64,000 nt of DNA from Opeltia flavorubescens. Its lineage: Eukaryota; Ascomycota; Lecanoromycetes; Teloschistales; Teloschistaceae. Shown here piece by piece: positions 22,322 through 34,862 of this stretch. The stretch covers positions 1,604,667 to 1,668,666 of the forward strand of contig KE546970.1 of assembly GCA_000442125.1 (NCBI GenBank), in the 5' to 3' direction. A model generated the notes under the pieces. It did no database searches. It saw only the letters and a list, made by a program, of their open reading frames with translations, and was not told the DNA's origin. A program made the position numbers and the translations under genes. Each line of letters starts with the position of its first letter. Positions within the stretch are counted from its first letter, which is position 1.

Positions 22322-24528
22322 ATGTCCAATCGACGAGCTCCCCTTGCCAGTGTGCCCAACGCCGTCAATTCACCTTTTCGGGCAACGGCGAAAAGGTCGA
22401 GACACCAACTTGATCAGGAAGACCTTAGCTATGATCAAGAACCTCCAGCGAAGAAAACCGCCCTCGCCAATGGTCGTCTCATTCTACGAACCCCTCCACA
22501 GAAACCAAATCTTCAGCAAGCTGAAGCTCGTGTATTTGGCAAGCGACCAGGGAATCAACAGCCGACTGCCTTTGAGCGTAGGCTGTTGGAAGCCAGGGAG
22601 AGAAGGGCACAGGAGACGCAGGAAAGAGGACAAGAGCAAAGGATAGAACGGATCAGCCGAGTTTCAACGGAAACATGTGAGGGTATCCGACAATGGCAAA
22701 AGCACTACCGAAGGGTCTTCCCTACTTTCGTCTTTTACTTCGAGAGTGTTCCAGATGAGACGAAGGCTAGGCATGCGAAATTTATTCGGGCATTCGGGGC
22801 TGTATGTCATGGCTCAATATTGGCTCGTATTTGACCAGAAGCTAACACTGTCTTCAGAGAGAGGAAAAGTTCTTCTCCAAAGAGGTTACGCATATTATCA
22901 CTTCTCGGGCTATACCAGGAGATGATGATGCCAAAACGTCGACTGATGCTCCTGATCCTTCCTCTACCACCTCTAACTCGCAGGATGCAACGCAGACACG
23001 AACCATAAATCCTTTACTACTTAACCGCAGTGTAGAGACTCAGCGACAGGTTCAAGATGTTCAGGCGAAGCCCAAATTCAATTTCGATACCGCTATCGGT
23101 CGTAAAGTCCAGACAACCAGCATCCGTGAAGTAGAGCCAAAGAAAACCACAGGGACCGTGGACATCTTGAAACGGGCAAAGGATATGGGGATCAAGATCT
23201 GGACATTGGAAAAGGTGGAACGTATTTTGAAGACCATGTTGGACAATCACGCGGACGAACCTTCGCTGCGAGGACCCGGTGGTCGAGGCGTTGCTCTTAA
23301 CGCACCTTTGCCTACGAAGATCAGACAAGAGCCTGACCTATCTCGCCTTCTTCGTAAGGAGCAGCTCAACGGGTCTTCAGATGTTGCAAATTCAACCAGC
23401 GGGATCATACAATTCAAGGGGCCTCACATCTACGTCCGATGCATGGACGAAAAGACAAAACCTATCTTAGTCAAAGAATTCCCGAGGGTAACAAGACGTG
23501 AAGATGGTGAATGGCCCCAATTTCGAGGTAACAGCGTGGGCAAGTGCCCTTTCATTGTGGATCCGAATACCCAGCGGCAAGAGGATGAGCGAGAAAATGT
23601 CAAGATGCAGAAAGCGCAAGCGCAAGCTCAAGAGATTGCAGAGCGCCGGCAAACACTTCGAGCTCGAGCCACGACTGCTGCAGCAACAAATGTATCAAGA
23701 CAGGCCGAGGTGGTTTTGGTAAAGAAGCAGCCTCTGGCGGAATCACGCGAAAGAGGTAATGCTTCAGTTCCGGCTAAGGCTTGCAGTACGGATCAGGAAA
23801 ACAGCCGGCTACCGCTAGATGTTCAGGAAAAGCCTCAAAATCCCATGAAAGCACCGAGCAATATCCCGGCAGCAGCGCGATTACGTTTCTTCAACGGTGA
23901 GCCTGCTGCTTCGGGTATGCAACCTTCGAATATCACGTCAGCCATCCGATCTCAAATGATTTCTTCCACTGCCGCTCAACCTGGTGCCAAGGCCGGTACT
24001 AGCAAAGAAGTCCACGGTCTTAAAAGGAAAGTCCTTGAGAAGAACAGTGGGCCTGCTCTGCAAGCCACGACGCAAAATCACGTCGATCCATTGGGTGCTG
24101 CTCGGGCAGAGAGGCATATACCGATAGCACGTCAGACTCGAAGGCAAGCTCAGGAAAGGCTCGTACATATTGATGAAGAATCCACCCAGTCCGAAGACGA
24201 TGAGGAAGATGTTTGGCGGGCGGAAGAGGTTCAACGAAAGCATATGATCACTACTACTATGCAAGCACCGAGAAGAGATCCGAAGCCTGGGTATTGTGAG
24301 AATTGTCGGGAGAAATACGATGATTTTGATTCTGTAAGTATATCTTTACATTCTGGTGTCTTGTACCATGAATGGTTTTCGCTAACACGTTCAAAGCATG
24401 TCCTTGATCGGAAACATCGGAAGTTTGCCCTTAATCAGGATAATTGGAACGATCTGGATAAGCTACTTTCGGTGCTTGGGAGACCTCTGAAAGATGGGTT
24501 TACGGACTCGATTGAAGATTACCTTTGA
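22322..24528 (+). CDS. dbf4: Dbf4-type regulatory subunit of Cdc7 kinase (695 aa)
   Basis: Exons 22322..22801, 22858..24333 and 24397..24528, all phase-0 junctions with GTATGT and GTAAGT donors. Motif N (BRCT-like) spans about residues 120-185 (RQWQKHYRRVFPTFVFYFES, then VTHIITSRAIP). Motif M lies near 345 (FKGPHIYVRCMDEKTKPI, LVKEFPR). The C-terminal DBF4 zinc finger begins near residue 638 (GYCENC...HVLDRKH). Its Cys and His pairs sit on different exons, so the 63-nt intron must be removed for the finger to form. Dbf4 activates Cdc7 to phosphorylate MCM at replication origins; the Aspergillus orthologue is NimO. The middle is low complexity and Gln/Arg-rich. Confidence 0.95.
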
Positions 24529-25598
24529 TTAATTTGAAGGATGGATCTTTGCGTGGGCGGTGGCGGTGTAGAAGGAGGGTTTTGGGAATCCGAATGTCAC
24601 ATCGTCATATCGGTTCGTTCATGTACAAGTCAAGTCTCTCTCTCTGAGAAAAGCGGGCATTGTCTTTTTCTTCTTTTGTTTGTGATCTCGCTGCATCTTG
24701 ATGCGTTCTTTTGCTTGTTGCTCTTTACGATACCATTCTTCTGCATGGCGATTGCATCGGCGATGATAGCGTGCCTAGTTTTTGTTTTATCATACACCAT
24801 GAGACAGTGGATTCCTGGGGCGGTGCAGGTGCAGCGTAGTGTGTGATAGGGGATGAAATATGAATATTTAATTGAACTCCGTCACGCTTTGTGTGTGGTT
24901 TCCGAGATATCGATTTAGTTGGTGTTTTATGTGATTGCGAATTGTTGGAGGAGGTCGGGTTGGATTTCTCTTGGGTTGGGGATGGTTGAGGGAGGTGCTG
25001 TTATGCTTTCCCCCCTCCCTTACTTTCTTTCTCCGGGTATTTTGGCATATCACATAAGGAGAGCTTCGAAAATGGATGGATAGATAATATGAAGTATAGT
25101 TTTGGATTTGGGGTTTCAAGACCGTGGTCTTGGTTTCAAGGAAGGGGAGCTTTTGAGATGTGTCCATTATGAGGGAAGAATATCTTGTTTGTAAGGTGTT
25201 GTGTGGCATTTTGAGAAGGCCGGGCATTTTCTGAGCGAATGGCCTTTTTGTCTTACTTTTTATGTTGGTTTGGTTATTCTTTCTCATTCCGTAAGGCAGG
25301 GTTTTTTTTGATGGGGGTTGTGTCCGGTCGAATTAGTTTTTACAAACGATGTATCGATAGGGCGAAGATGTAAAGGTTAGGTGGATTTCCTCGCACTGCC
25401 TAGTTGAAAAGGAGGTTTTTTTTTGGAAGTGTGTTCATTCATGGAAGGGAATTATCATCTGATGGTATTGTACAGAATCTGTGTTTAGCAGAAGCAATTC
25501 TCCCCCTTTCCCTGCTATTCTCATGCCCTTCCCCCTTCCTTCTCCCTTTTTCCCTTTCGCCTTCCTCCTGTCCCGCATACCAATACTCCACAGCAAGT
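24529..25598. other. intergenic between convergent genes
   Basis: T/G-rich DNA with no supported gene. A frame at 24541-24846 (+) has hydrophobic stretches but starts right after the DBF4 stop and is most likely 3' UTR. Confidence 0.4.
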
Positions 25599-26559
25599 CT
25601 ACCTCCCAACCTTCTTCAATATCCCCTTCGGCGGTGCGGGATTCGGGTTATTCGCCCTCGCCTCATGCATCCTCTCCATCTCATGCCTTCCACCCGCTAT
25701 CGTGCGATCATGTTCCGCCAGAACATCAGCTGGGGCATTGGTATGTCGGTCTACGGCACTATTGATGGTGCCGCGGAGGGTTTCGGATGCGCCCTGCAAT
25801 CAGGGGAAAAAAGGGATCAGCTTATAAAGCTCTGATATAAGTTTTCTGTGAAGGGATGGATATGGGATGGGGAGAAAAGGCAAGGGGACGGAGGGATAAG
25901 GGGGAAGGGGTTGTGGTTCATACATGTATACCAACAGCCGCGCTCTTCAGCCCTTGCAACGTAGATTGCTGCGCTTGCTGCTGCTGCTGCTGTTGCATCG
26001 TAGTACCGGGTTGCGCAGACTGAGTATATGGTCCTCGGTTCGGGTAGGAGAAGTTTGTTCGGCCGCTAGGACTGGTGCTTGGGATGGGGCTTCGGTCTCT
26101 TATGTTCGTATTACCACTGGCTCCTCCCTGCGGGGGGTTGGGGCTTCGATCTCGAAGCGAACTGCGTATTGGTATTGGTGGACTTGTTCCTCCGCCTCCT
26201 CCTTGCTCGTTTCTTGCCACATAGTCGGATTGGTTGTTTTGGTTTTCGATCGATGTGTTGAGATTGCCACCTGAGGTTGTGGTGGTAGTCGTTGTGGTTG
26301 TCGTTGTAACGGTTGCGTTTTGATCGTTATTGGGGTTTTGGCTTTGGGATTGGTAGTTGCGGCTTTCGTCGCTGCCGGTTAGGCTGGGGGGGATGTTTTC
26401 ACTGTAGGAGGGTTCGCTGCCGCCGTAGCCTGAGTCGGAGTTTGAGATGCGTTGGGGGTTGGATGGTGGAGTGGAGGTGGTGTTGTTTTCCTTGTCTTTG
26501 GAGTGGAGGAGGGAGGAGAATTTAAACTTCTTTTTGTCGGTGGAGGTGGGGGCGGACAT
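25599..26559 (-). CDS. low-complexity protein with conserved-looking C-terminal module (276 aa)
   Basis: Exons 25924..26559 and 25599..25793, joined by a 130-nt phase-0 intron (GTATGA...TTGCAG). The first 200 residues are disordered: Ser/Asn/Gln/Pro, a 12-residue Thr run and a Gln run (MQQQQQQQAQQ). The splice brings together GLKSAAVGIH and GASETLRGTINSAVDRH, giving a 'GxGETxRGTxNxxxDR'-like module seen in small ascomycete proteins of unknown function. The end is basic (PPKGILKKVGR). The splice is preferred because exon 1 alone ends abruptly inside this module. Confidence 0.75.
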
Positions 26560-26868
26560 CTTGAGAGAATGGTGAGGGAAACGTGTGAGGATTGTGAATG
26601 TTTAGGAGGTGGTGGCGAGGATGTGGGTTTGCTATGTCGCGATTATTGATGCTGTTCATAGCCGCTTCTTGCTTCGAGTTACAAATTACGTCATTCTACA
26701 CTAAGGCTATATCAGTAAGAGATTTTTACTGTCAATAACACAATGCACCTTGATCACTGAATCAATTCTCGTTACTCATGATCTCTAACACCATCTCGCC
26801 TGTTGACGAAGATCAGTTTCCAACCCCATGACTCCCCAATCCCCCGCCATCCTCCTGATTTCGCGAAA
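26560..26868. other. short intergenic region
   Basis: Between the start of the 276-aa gene and the end of the Hsp70-like gene. Nothing recognisable. Confidence 0.4.
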
Positions 26869-28905
26869 TCAAACATATTCCACTGTCACGGAATCGTATT
26901 TGACATTCTTGTAGACCATCGAGTATTTCGTGTGTGCCGAGTAGTAAGTCATCTCAATATCATAATGTACCGAGTAATACTGTCGTCCATCCTTGCCCGT
27001 CTTCTGTGCTAGGTCATTCGCAGGAATACAGCTCAGATCAGCCGTTAATCTGGCCAGATACTTGACATCGCCTGAGTCCTTGTATGTGGGTGCACCGGCG
27101 TTGTCAGGATCTTGCGATACCAAAAGATCCTGAGAAACTGCCTTGTTGTGACCCTCGGCGACAGGCCAGACTTTGTGGTATTGGCGTTTGAATGATTTGT
27201 CTTCAGTGACGGGATCACCTTTGCGGATGAACCAGTCCATGTCGTTGACTTTGTACTCGCCATCGTACGCATCCCAGTAGTTGGGGCGTTTGGCATGCTT
27301 GACAGCGTCGTACTTTGTCATGCGTTCAGTGCCATAATGCTTGCGTGCAGAGCGAGAGGCCACTTTGACACGAGCAGTCGTAGGCTCGAGCTGACTGAGT
27401 CCCTTCATCAAAGCGCCGCGGACCACGGCCGTCCAACCATTGGGAGGTTGCATCACTTCTATGCCAGGGTCAATGGCTCCACGGATCGTTTCGCGGAGGT
27501 AAGCGTTCTGTCCGAAGCCGCCGACAAGGAGGACAGCCTTGACGGTCTTATTTGTTGCAGCTATTTGTCCTCGGACGAGGGTGACGACTTCTTGGACGAC
27601 AGGTTCAAAGATGGTTGAAACCTCGGCACCTGTCATTCGGAATTTACCGCGACGGACACCCTGAGCAGGATCGTCGGCGAGACCGGGTACTTCAGGAACG
27701 TTAGATACAGGCTGAGAGCGGTAATCTAGATCTCAAACTTACCTGGGATGACGAATTCTTCAGTGGGACTTCCACGGAAGGCTTTCTTCGTTACCAGCTC
27801 GAATCGTTTCATAGCATCTTCTACAACCTCTTCATCCCATTCCTCATTCAGACCAAGCTTATCAACAAGATATTTGTTGAATATACGATTCAAGAAGGTG
27901 GATCCACAAAGTCGCCCGGTACCAGTAGCAGCTTCCTCGACCTGCAAGATGGGCTTGAGAGCGGAGACAGTGTAAGAGATCAAATCAACTGTCCCTCCTC
28001 CGGCATCGCAGAGCACAAATGTATCGCCAATTTTGATGCTATGAGGGTCCATTGCATGAAGGGCATAGATGGCAGCAGCTTCGGGTTCGGAAATGATCAT
28101 GAGCTGTTTACCCATACCAGCATTCTCGGCACATGCTCTTGTCTTGGCTTGGGCATTGTCTGACCATACAGCTGGTACGGTGATGATATACTCAATTGGA
28201 GTGCTCTTTAATATTGACTGGGGAAGTTTGTGCTTCAGTACCTCCTCGGTATGCTTACGGAGTGCAGTGAGATAATCGGTGCAGAGTTTCTCGCCGGATG
28301 CATTGTATCCTGGAGGAAGGGCATGCTGGTCGGGATACAGACGGCTCAGGTCGGACACCCCTCGTGATTGATTTGGGTCGAGGTCAAGTTTGAACCATTG
28401 GTGACGAGGTCCAAAATCATCAACCTGGAAACCCCATTGGCAATCATCTCCATTGTAACGCAACTCTCTGCAGAAGAGTCAGTGGGAGGACAAAAGAATT
28501 TGGCACAGGCTCAACGAGCGCGCAAGAAAAACCGGTGGAAGGCCACAAAGTCTCAACGACAGCAATATTCATTTTCTATCAGAAGCACAACTAGATGACA
28601 ATTGAAAGAATTCTACAGGATGCATGTACGTGGGCAGACACTTACGTTGGGACTTTGTCAGAACTGATGCCCTCTAATCCACCAGAGGTGCTGTCTGGCC
28701 ATTGAATGATGATAGTCTGTACATCCGGCTAGAAGGATGGTCAATTGTTGTTGTCGCTACATGTACGAGTTCATGTACTTACTCTCCGAGTCTGAGCCCA
28801 GGCAACACCAGAGAAGGTGGTGCCGAAATCGACTGCAATTAATAACTTTCGATCGGCATTCTCTTCAAGCGCCATCTTTTCCATATCTGAATATGCGCTG
28901 TCCAT
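26869..28905 (-). CDS. Hsp70/actin-fold ATPase, HSPA12-like (583 aa)
   Basis: Exons 28783..28905, 28646..28728, 27743..28467 and 26869..27689. Introns are 54, 178 and 53 nt with GTAAGT donors; the 178-nt intron ends CACTGACTCTTCTGCAG. The phosphate-1 loop is near residue 30 (IAVDFGTTFSGVAWA), phosphate-2 is FVLCDAGGGTVDLISY, and the adenosine motif is VKAVLLVGGFGQNAYLR. ITVPAVWSDNAQAKTR and ISEPEAAAIYAL are typical of this fungal Hsp70-like clade. There is no canonical substrate-binding domain or EEVD tail; the C-terminus is a short beta-rich region. These proteins are abundant in filamentous fungi, often stress- or incompatibility-associated, and their clients are unknown. Confidence 0.9.
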
Positions 28906-29735
28906 GATTTAGTCGGGATCAAATGTATTTAAATCGTCTGGCAGATTGTTCTTGCGGATGAAGGAATGAGTCAAGTCTCCAAAAGCAGCTGGGAGGATGG
29001 TTCACCAGGTGGGGCAGGGGAGGCTCAAATACTTATCGACTCACATAGACACAAGGCTGCAGAGCGCCTATCCACGGCCTCCAGTCTCGGCTTTCTTTGA
29101 CTGGTGATACGTTTAGCTAGTAAAGAGGAGGCCTTTCGTTCAGCCTAATGATAATGAATGGTTGAGCGGCACCGCAGCAAAACGACCAAGCTTGGCTTTC
29201 AATATATCGGCCAATGCATAGCCACGCGTTATGTAACTTGCTCAATACATGATATTTGTTGACCAAGCTTCCTAGAGCAACAGTAATTTACTAGAATAGA
29301 TCGACATGCTATAATTTAAGTGTCTGAGATCTTGATAGGAACATTGGCCGCCAGACTCCCGGCCTCCGACAGTCTCGAGGAGTCACGATTCAAGACTTCA
29401 GGATCACATACAAAGCATTTCCTTGCTGTTATCAACACTATGATTAAATAACGCGTGCAAGGCTACGTTTCGCTAATGTATGTTGGGTCTGAATGCTTTC
29501 AATGCATGGCAAGGCTATCGTATTAGGCTGACTCCACCTCAGCCCCCACCGGCAACCCCACTTCCATCAATCGTTACCAGTCCCTGAACATTTTATAACC
29601 TCAAGTTCAACGGCGGCCATATAGTAGATATCACCTCTTCCGAAGTAAGCTGTAAGCCCGGTCTGGTCAATCAAATTCGACAACCTTCAAGTCAATCATC
29701 AAAATCCGTACCCCAGTCCTGCACCACTTGTTGTA
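28906..29735. other. divergent intergenic region, no supported gene
   Basis: Lies between the starts of two divergent genes. No long frames, tRNA or repeats were seen. Confidence 0.4.
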
Positions 29736-31557
29736 ATGCCTGATACCGATATTGAGATGGCCCAATCACCTCCGGATAAGAAGGTGGACTCTAATGTTGC
29801 TGTAGACATGGCAGATCCTGAATCTTTTTATCGTGTTAGTGAACTCAAAGGTGAGCTTATGGACCTTTCAGTACTTACCTTCACTTTCCTAATACACTAT
29901 GACCCAGAAGAACGTGATGCGTTGAATAAAGAATCTTTAAGAGAAGAGCAGTCAAAACGACCAGTCATTCCCCCGAGATCCCAGAAACCTAGAACCAGAA
30001 GATCCACCGATGATCTAGATTCAAAGCAGGCCGAAAATGACTTTCGCTCTCTCAGGAAAGATTATGAAGATGTGCGCCATGACCTTCGGATAGCCTGGCG
30101 CGAGAACAAGGAACAAGCCACCGAACTCAGAGACTTGAAAAAACAGAATGCTCATCTGAAAGAGACCATGCGTACCCAAGGAGATTCCAAATCCTTCAAG
30201 GATCAAATCCTGAGTGAACGCCGCAGATTCTATGAGCATGTCGACATGCTCGACGATCATATCGCCCATCTAAAGCATCAATTGGAGAAGACTAAGCTGC
30301 ATATGGATCAGTTGACTTTCCAGACTCGAGAAGCCAATGAGGAAAAAGCGACCTATGAATCCAGACTACAGACTCTTCAGAAGCAGAATGCTCGTCTCAA
30401 CGAAGATCTGACAGAATGCAGAGACGACATCCTTCGTCTGCAACCACCTAGCCAAATACCAGACAGCAAAATCGCAGAGGAGTATGCAAATCTCCACCAA
30501 CAGATTGCAAGCTGGGTCGATGACGAAGCTGAAGAATCTCAAGCTATGGAGACCCAACTGGCTAATCTGCTTGCCGACAAAGATGCCCCTGAACTACTGA
30601 AATCAATCTTGGACAACGATCTTATCAAAGCAACGCGGAAATACCCAGAAGCCGAACCGCTGATTCTTCGATACGTGATTCAGATGCACATTCACCGTAC
30701 TATTCTTGCGGATGATATCTACCTCTTCGGGCTTGACGAGCATAATGAGACTATCCTCCGTAGCATCGCACATGCGATGGAAGATTTGGAGCCGAAACGA
30801 GGTAAGCCATCCTTACGTACACCTTAAATTCCGAAAAGACTACACCCAGGAGTCGTAGTAACAAACCCCAATAGACTCCCTAACGATCCAACGCTGGCGC
30901 TCCGAAACCCTTCAAGCCCTCGCCAAAATCGACGGCTTCCAAGCCGAACAACACCACCAAGCTTCCCTCCTCTCTAAATCCCTATATTCGGCACTCATGT
31001 ACCTCCTCCCTGACCTTTCTACCTCTTCTTCGGGGGAAGCGGGATGGAAACGTCTTCATGAAACTGTCACTATGCCTGCTGTAAATTTGGCGACAAATAT
31101 GAGGTTTTCGACGAGTGTGTATAGGATTATTACTCACCTTCCTCGCCCGGCCGGTTTGCATGCTGGTGCTGCGGGTGGTGGGGGGGCGAGTGTGATCTTC
31201 CACCCGGACATCTCCCGCTACACTGTCATCGATATCGCTACTCAGAAAGTCCTACGCCAAGACTCCATCCTTAAAATTGGTGAGGATGGGAGGATTGGAG
31301 AGGCGGTTTTTCTGGTTCAGCCGTTGTTGTTGAGGATGCAGAAAGCCAGCGGCAACGGTAACGCAGCCAATCCAGGTGCCAATGGGGGAGGAGGAGGGGG
31401 TCATGGTATCGCGCTTTGCAAACCTGCCGTCGCGGTGAAATTAGATGAACCGATGGCGAAGAGGAGTAAAGGAGTGGGCAAATTGGGGCAGTGGGCGGGG
31501 AGTTGGTTTGGAGGGGAGGGGATGGGGACTGGGGGCGGGGAAGGGGCTAGGAGTTGA
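29736..31557 (+). CDS. coiled-coil hypothetical protein (582 aa, or 563 if a further intron is removed)
   Basis: Exons 29736..30801 and 30875..31557, with a 73-nt intron (GTAAGC...AATAG). Residues about 95-250 are a long coiled coil (SLRKDYEDVRHDLRIAWREN and ETMRTQGDSKSFKDQILSER patterns). A helical region without low complexity follows to about 470, then a Gly-rich tail ending GSWFGGEGMGTGGGEGARS. A 57-nt, stop-free, in-frame segment at 29851-29907 has GTGAGC, CTAAT and CCCAG signals and an atypical composition. It is probably an intron, shortening the protein by 19 residues. Family unknown. Confidence 0.75.
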
Positions 31558-32336
31558 GAGGGAGTGGAGGGGAAGGGAAAAGGGAGGGGACTTGGCAGTA
31601 GGGAGGAGAGGGGAGGAGGGTGACGAGGGGATAGGGGGTTGTGAGAGGGGTGTCCCGTGTGGATGTGTGATGACACGATAAGCAATCAAGGAGAGGGACA
31701 TCATGACGTCCCTTGATCAAGCAACTCCCGGAATAATAGAGCATTTGTTTCATGGTAGCTCTGCCGAAGGCCCAGAAGCGCGTGAGTGATCCAAGGCTTG
31801 AGATGGCGCCTGGAGTTCTAGCTCTTTTAGAGGTGGAGATACGAGGCTTGACGAGAACCGTGGTTTCGATTGCAAGTAAGAAGACACGGGAGGACTATTG
31901 GTGTTCTCGCGCTGGCTCTGTGGGCTTTCTATACTTGAGGTGCTTAAATATGATACAGATATATTCATCGCGAATTTATTGCCAAAACATTTGGTTTGAA
32001 GCTTTATTTAGATATCATATCGATCCTGATCTTGAGATCTCGATAGAATGTGACCAGATGAAAACAACCCCCCCTTTTTCTTTTCCGAATACCATTCGAG
32101 GTAAATGTTTTAAAGGGGTTTTAAGGTAACATGTTATTTATCATGAAACGTTTCTTCAGAGATTACGAGGATAAAATTCACCATGTATAACTTTCAATCG
32201 TGGGCGTATAACCTCCCCTCATAAAATTATCCATGAATTTTTGGAAAGGAAAGAAAGAACAAGGGTATACGAAGAGCTTGCACCGTTTCTCCCAATCCCC
32301 TCCATTATTCATACATCCCATCACGAGAGAAATAAT
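31558..32336. other. intergenic; one doubtful ORF
   Basis: Purine-rich to 31640. An unspliced 125-codon frame at 31752-32129 (+) begins MVALPKAQKRVSDP but has no recognisable feature. It is left uncalled. Confidence 0.35.
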
Positions 32337-34862
32337 TCATTGCCCAAAGCCCCCAAACCCCGCTTGCCCAAAATCCATCGTCTCGCTCCCATCCGGCACT
32401 TCCGGGGCCCAGTTCGAGATCAATTCATCCCAGTAGGTCCAATCCATTGGTGTCCATTCCGTGGGGCTGGTGTTGGACATGCCTTCTGCTGATGTGTTTG
32501 TGTTTGTGTTCGTCTCGTTGGAGTTGGTGAGGTTGGGGGTATTGGGATCGGGGTAGGTCGAATTGGTGGCCGAGGAATGGGATTGATGATGGTGGGAGGA
32601 AAATTGATTATTTGGATCGTCGATTTCGTTTTTTGTATTGGGGTCCGCATGTCTATCATGACCTTGCGTGTTGTATTTCTGGTCCCTGTCCGTTGACGAG
32701 GATGTGAATTTCGATTTCCTAGCCGGCGGTTCCCCGAATATGGAGCGCAAGGTAAGGATATAGTCTGGTGGAACAGGCGTTGGTTCATTCGCCTTCTCAT
32801 GCTCCATTTCCTTCGCTTGCCACGCCTTTAACGCCAGAGCGGATGCGGCTTGGAAAATAGGTGAATGTTTTCTTTCGGAGATAAATTTGATTCGATGTTG
32901 GAACCCTTCGTTGATAGCCTGCCAACCCCTGTCCGACAGCTCCCCGCGCGTACGGTGCCGGAGTTCGGAGAGTAGGTATATGAATGCCGGGAGCTGGAAG
33001 TAGGAATTCACGAACCAGGCGAACTTATCTGCGGATTTGTTCCGGTGGGTCAGGTTATCGTTTTCGATCATGTTGAGGCTGAGGCGGCAGAGGAGGTCTT
33101 TTTCCTCCATTGGCATGCTGGCGCCTTTATCTGGATAGTGACGCGGATGGTGGGCGGAAAGCCTCATTTTGTAGACTGCCGTTCTGGAAAACATTTTGGT
33201 GAGGAAATGGAGCGTGATCTGCGGGTCGCAGTGCCGGAGATATTTCTCCTCAAGTCGCTGCTCCAATTCATCGATCGCCTGGTCTTTTTCCGCGATTGTG
33301 GCCGGTAAGACGCCAGGTTGGTTGGACAAGGGCCCATCGAAGTAGAACCAGGTTGTGTTTGAGCGTTTTAGGAAGTTTGCCGTCTCGTATCGCGAGAGGC
33401 AGAAGGTCATGTCGGTGGTTCCGGAGTGGTCGGGGGGCATTTCGCCCATCTCGGGGTTTAGATTGCTGTCGTTGACGTTTGACGGGAGGTGGGTGTCGAA
33501 GAAGGCGGCGAGGATGGATGTGCCGGCGCCGCTGACTTCGGCGATTCGGGTATCGAGGACCACGATGTGCCACCAAAGGCGTCGGCGCATTTCGGTTTCG
33601 AAGGGAGGGAGGCCGAGCGATGTTCCGTCTCGGTGGAGACCGATCCTTTCACCGAGGCGGATCGCTGTCCCGCAATGTATCCATAGTGAGCGTGGGTCGA
33701 TTGAGTGACGTGCTGCTCCCTTTTTCGAGTCGAAATTAGATGATGGGGATTTTCAATGAAGCATTAGCAGACTTACGAGGAAAACGACCAGAGCTTGCAA
33801 GACGACGATGTCCAAATTTTTCAGAAGCTTGGCAGCGTTCAATGCTTGTTGAGTTGCGAGCATATACTTGTTCATGACCACGGATTGAGGCATGCCAAAC
33901 ATTGCTTCACACTCCTCCGAAGGCAGCGCAACTACGGCGGCATAATAGATGGCGAACATCAACGCTTCCATACTTTCCGAAACATTGTCAAGATCAGCAC
34001 TGGCGTCTAGTATCTGTTGTTGTACTGTGGGCGCATGGAAGATCATGGACAGAGGATACACGCAATTGATGTAAGTTTGCCATAACCTGAAGATGTTGAT
34101 GGCGCTAGGATGAAGGTTCTTAAGGTTACCAGTAACGCTGAAGCCGAAGAGCAAGCCAGAGCCGTCGGCGAGTAGCTGGTCATAAGCTCTGTGAATGACG
34201 CCTGGGCCTGGTTTGCGTTCCTCATCGTCTGAACCTTCGAGAAGCCCCTCTAGATGCTTGTACTAGTGAAATACTTAATACGTCTAGGAAAGAGAGAGAT
34301 GATTTGGAAAAGTGCATACCTCTTCACTTACAGCCGCATAGGGAGCACTTTCAAGCAGTCAGTAGGAGGTCATATCATCAAACGATACTATCCTGAATGG
34401 AGATTCTCACCTTTGGGGTGATTTCCGTTTACGTTGGCTCAAGGATGGTTTACTCTCTGACGTAATGCGTCCATCCTCTACGTTGGTCTCTACCTTTGCT
34501 CTGGCGGAAACATCACTTGGTCCATCGCTATCTTGAGGTGTGTTCAAATCCTCTGGCTTCACTCCATATCTCTGTAGGATGTCTTCGTAGCGCCTTAATT
34601 TAGCATGAATATGCGGGTCTGGCGATTGTCTCTTTCGGCGTCTCGGTGGGGCGGGTGCGCGAAACTCGCATTCGACTTTATGTCTCACACAATTGGAACA
34701 AGGATTCGCTCGGTCGCATTTGACCTTTCGGCGCTGACAGACGACGCAGGAATGGGGCTGCAGAACGCGGTCGGGTAGTTGATGAGATATAGGTGGTGGC
34801 GGGTAGGAATTCAGGTCGGGTTGCATGCTCCGAACATGGTTGAAGCTCGGGTTCTCCATCAT
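32337..34862 (-). CDS. Zn2Cys6 fungal-specific transcription factor (782 aa)
   Basis: Exons 34411..34862, 34320..34347 (28 nt), 33777..34262 and 32337..33719. Introns are 63, 57 and 57 nt with GTGAGA, GTATGC and GTAAGT donors. The binuclear cluster at about residues 38-65 has the exact C-x2-C-x6-C-x5-C-x2-C-x6-C spacing (CVVCQRRKVKC..., CSNC, VEC). The fungal-specific middle homology region follows: FSVTGNLKNLHPSAINIFRLW, then RSLWIHCGTAIRLGERIGLHRD and MRRRLWWHIVVLDTRIAE. The C-terminus is Asn/Thr/Pro-rich with an acidic Trp-containing end suited to activation. Target pathway unknown. The divergent neighbour is the alpha-glucan synthase about 980 bp away, which is suggestive but not evidence of regulation. 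Confidence 0.92.

Noticed and set aside
24541-24846. 101-codon plus-strand frame with hydrophobic runs
   Set aside because: Starts just after the DBF4 stop in T-rich DNA with no motif or splice structure, so most likely 3' UTR.
31401-31753. Pro-rich minus-strand frames
   Set aside because: Complement of the Gly-rich 3' end of the coiled-coil gene and a purine tract.
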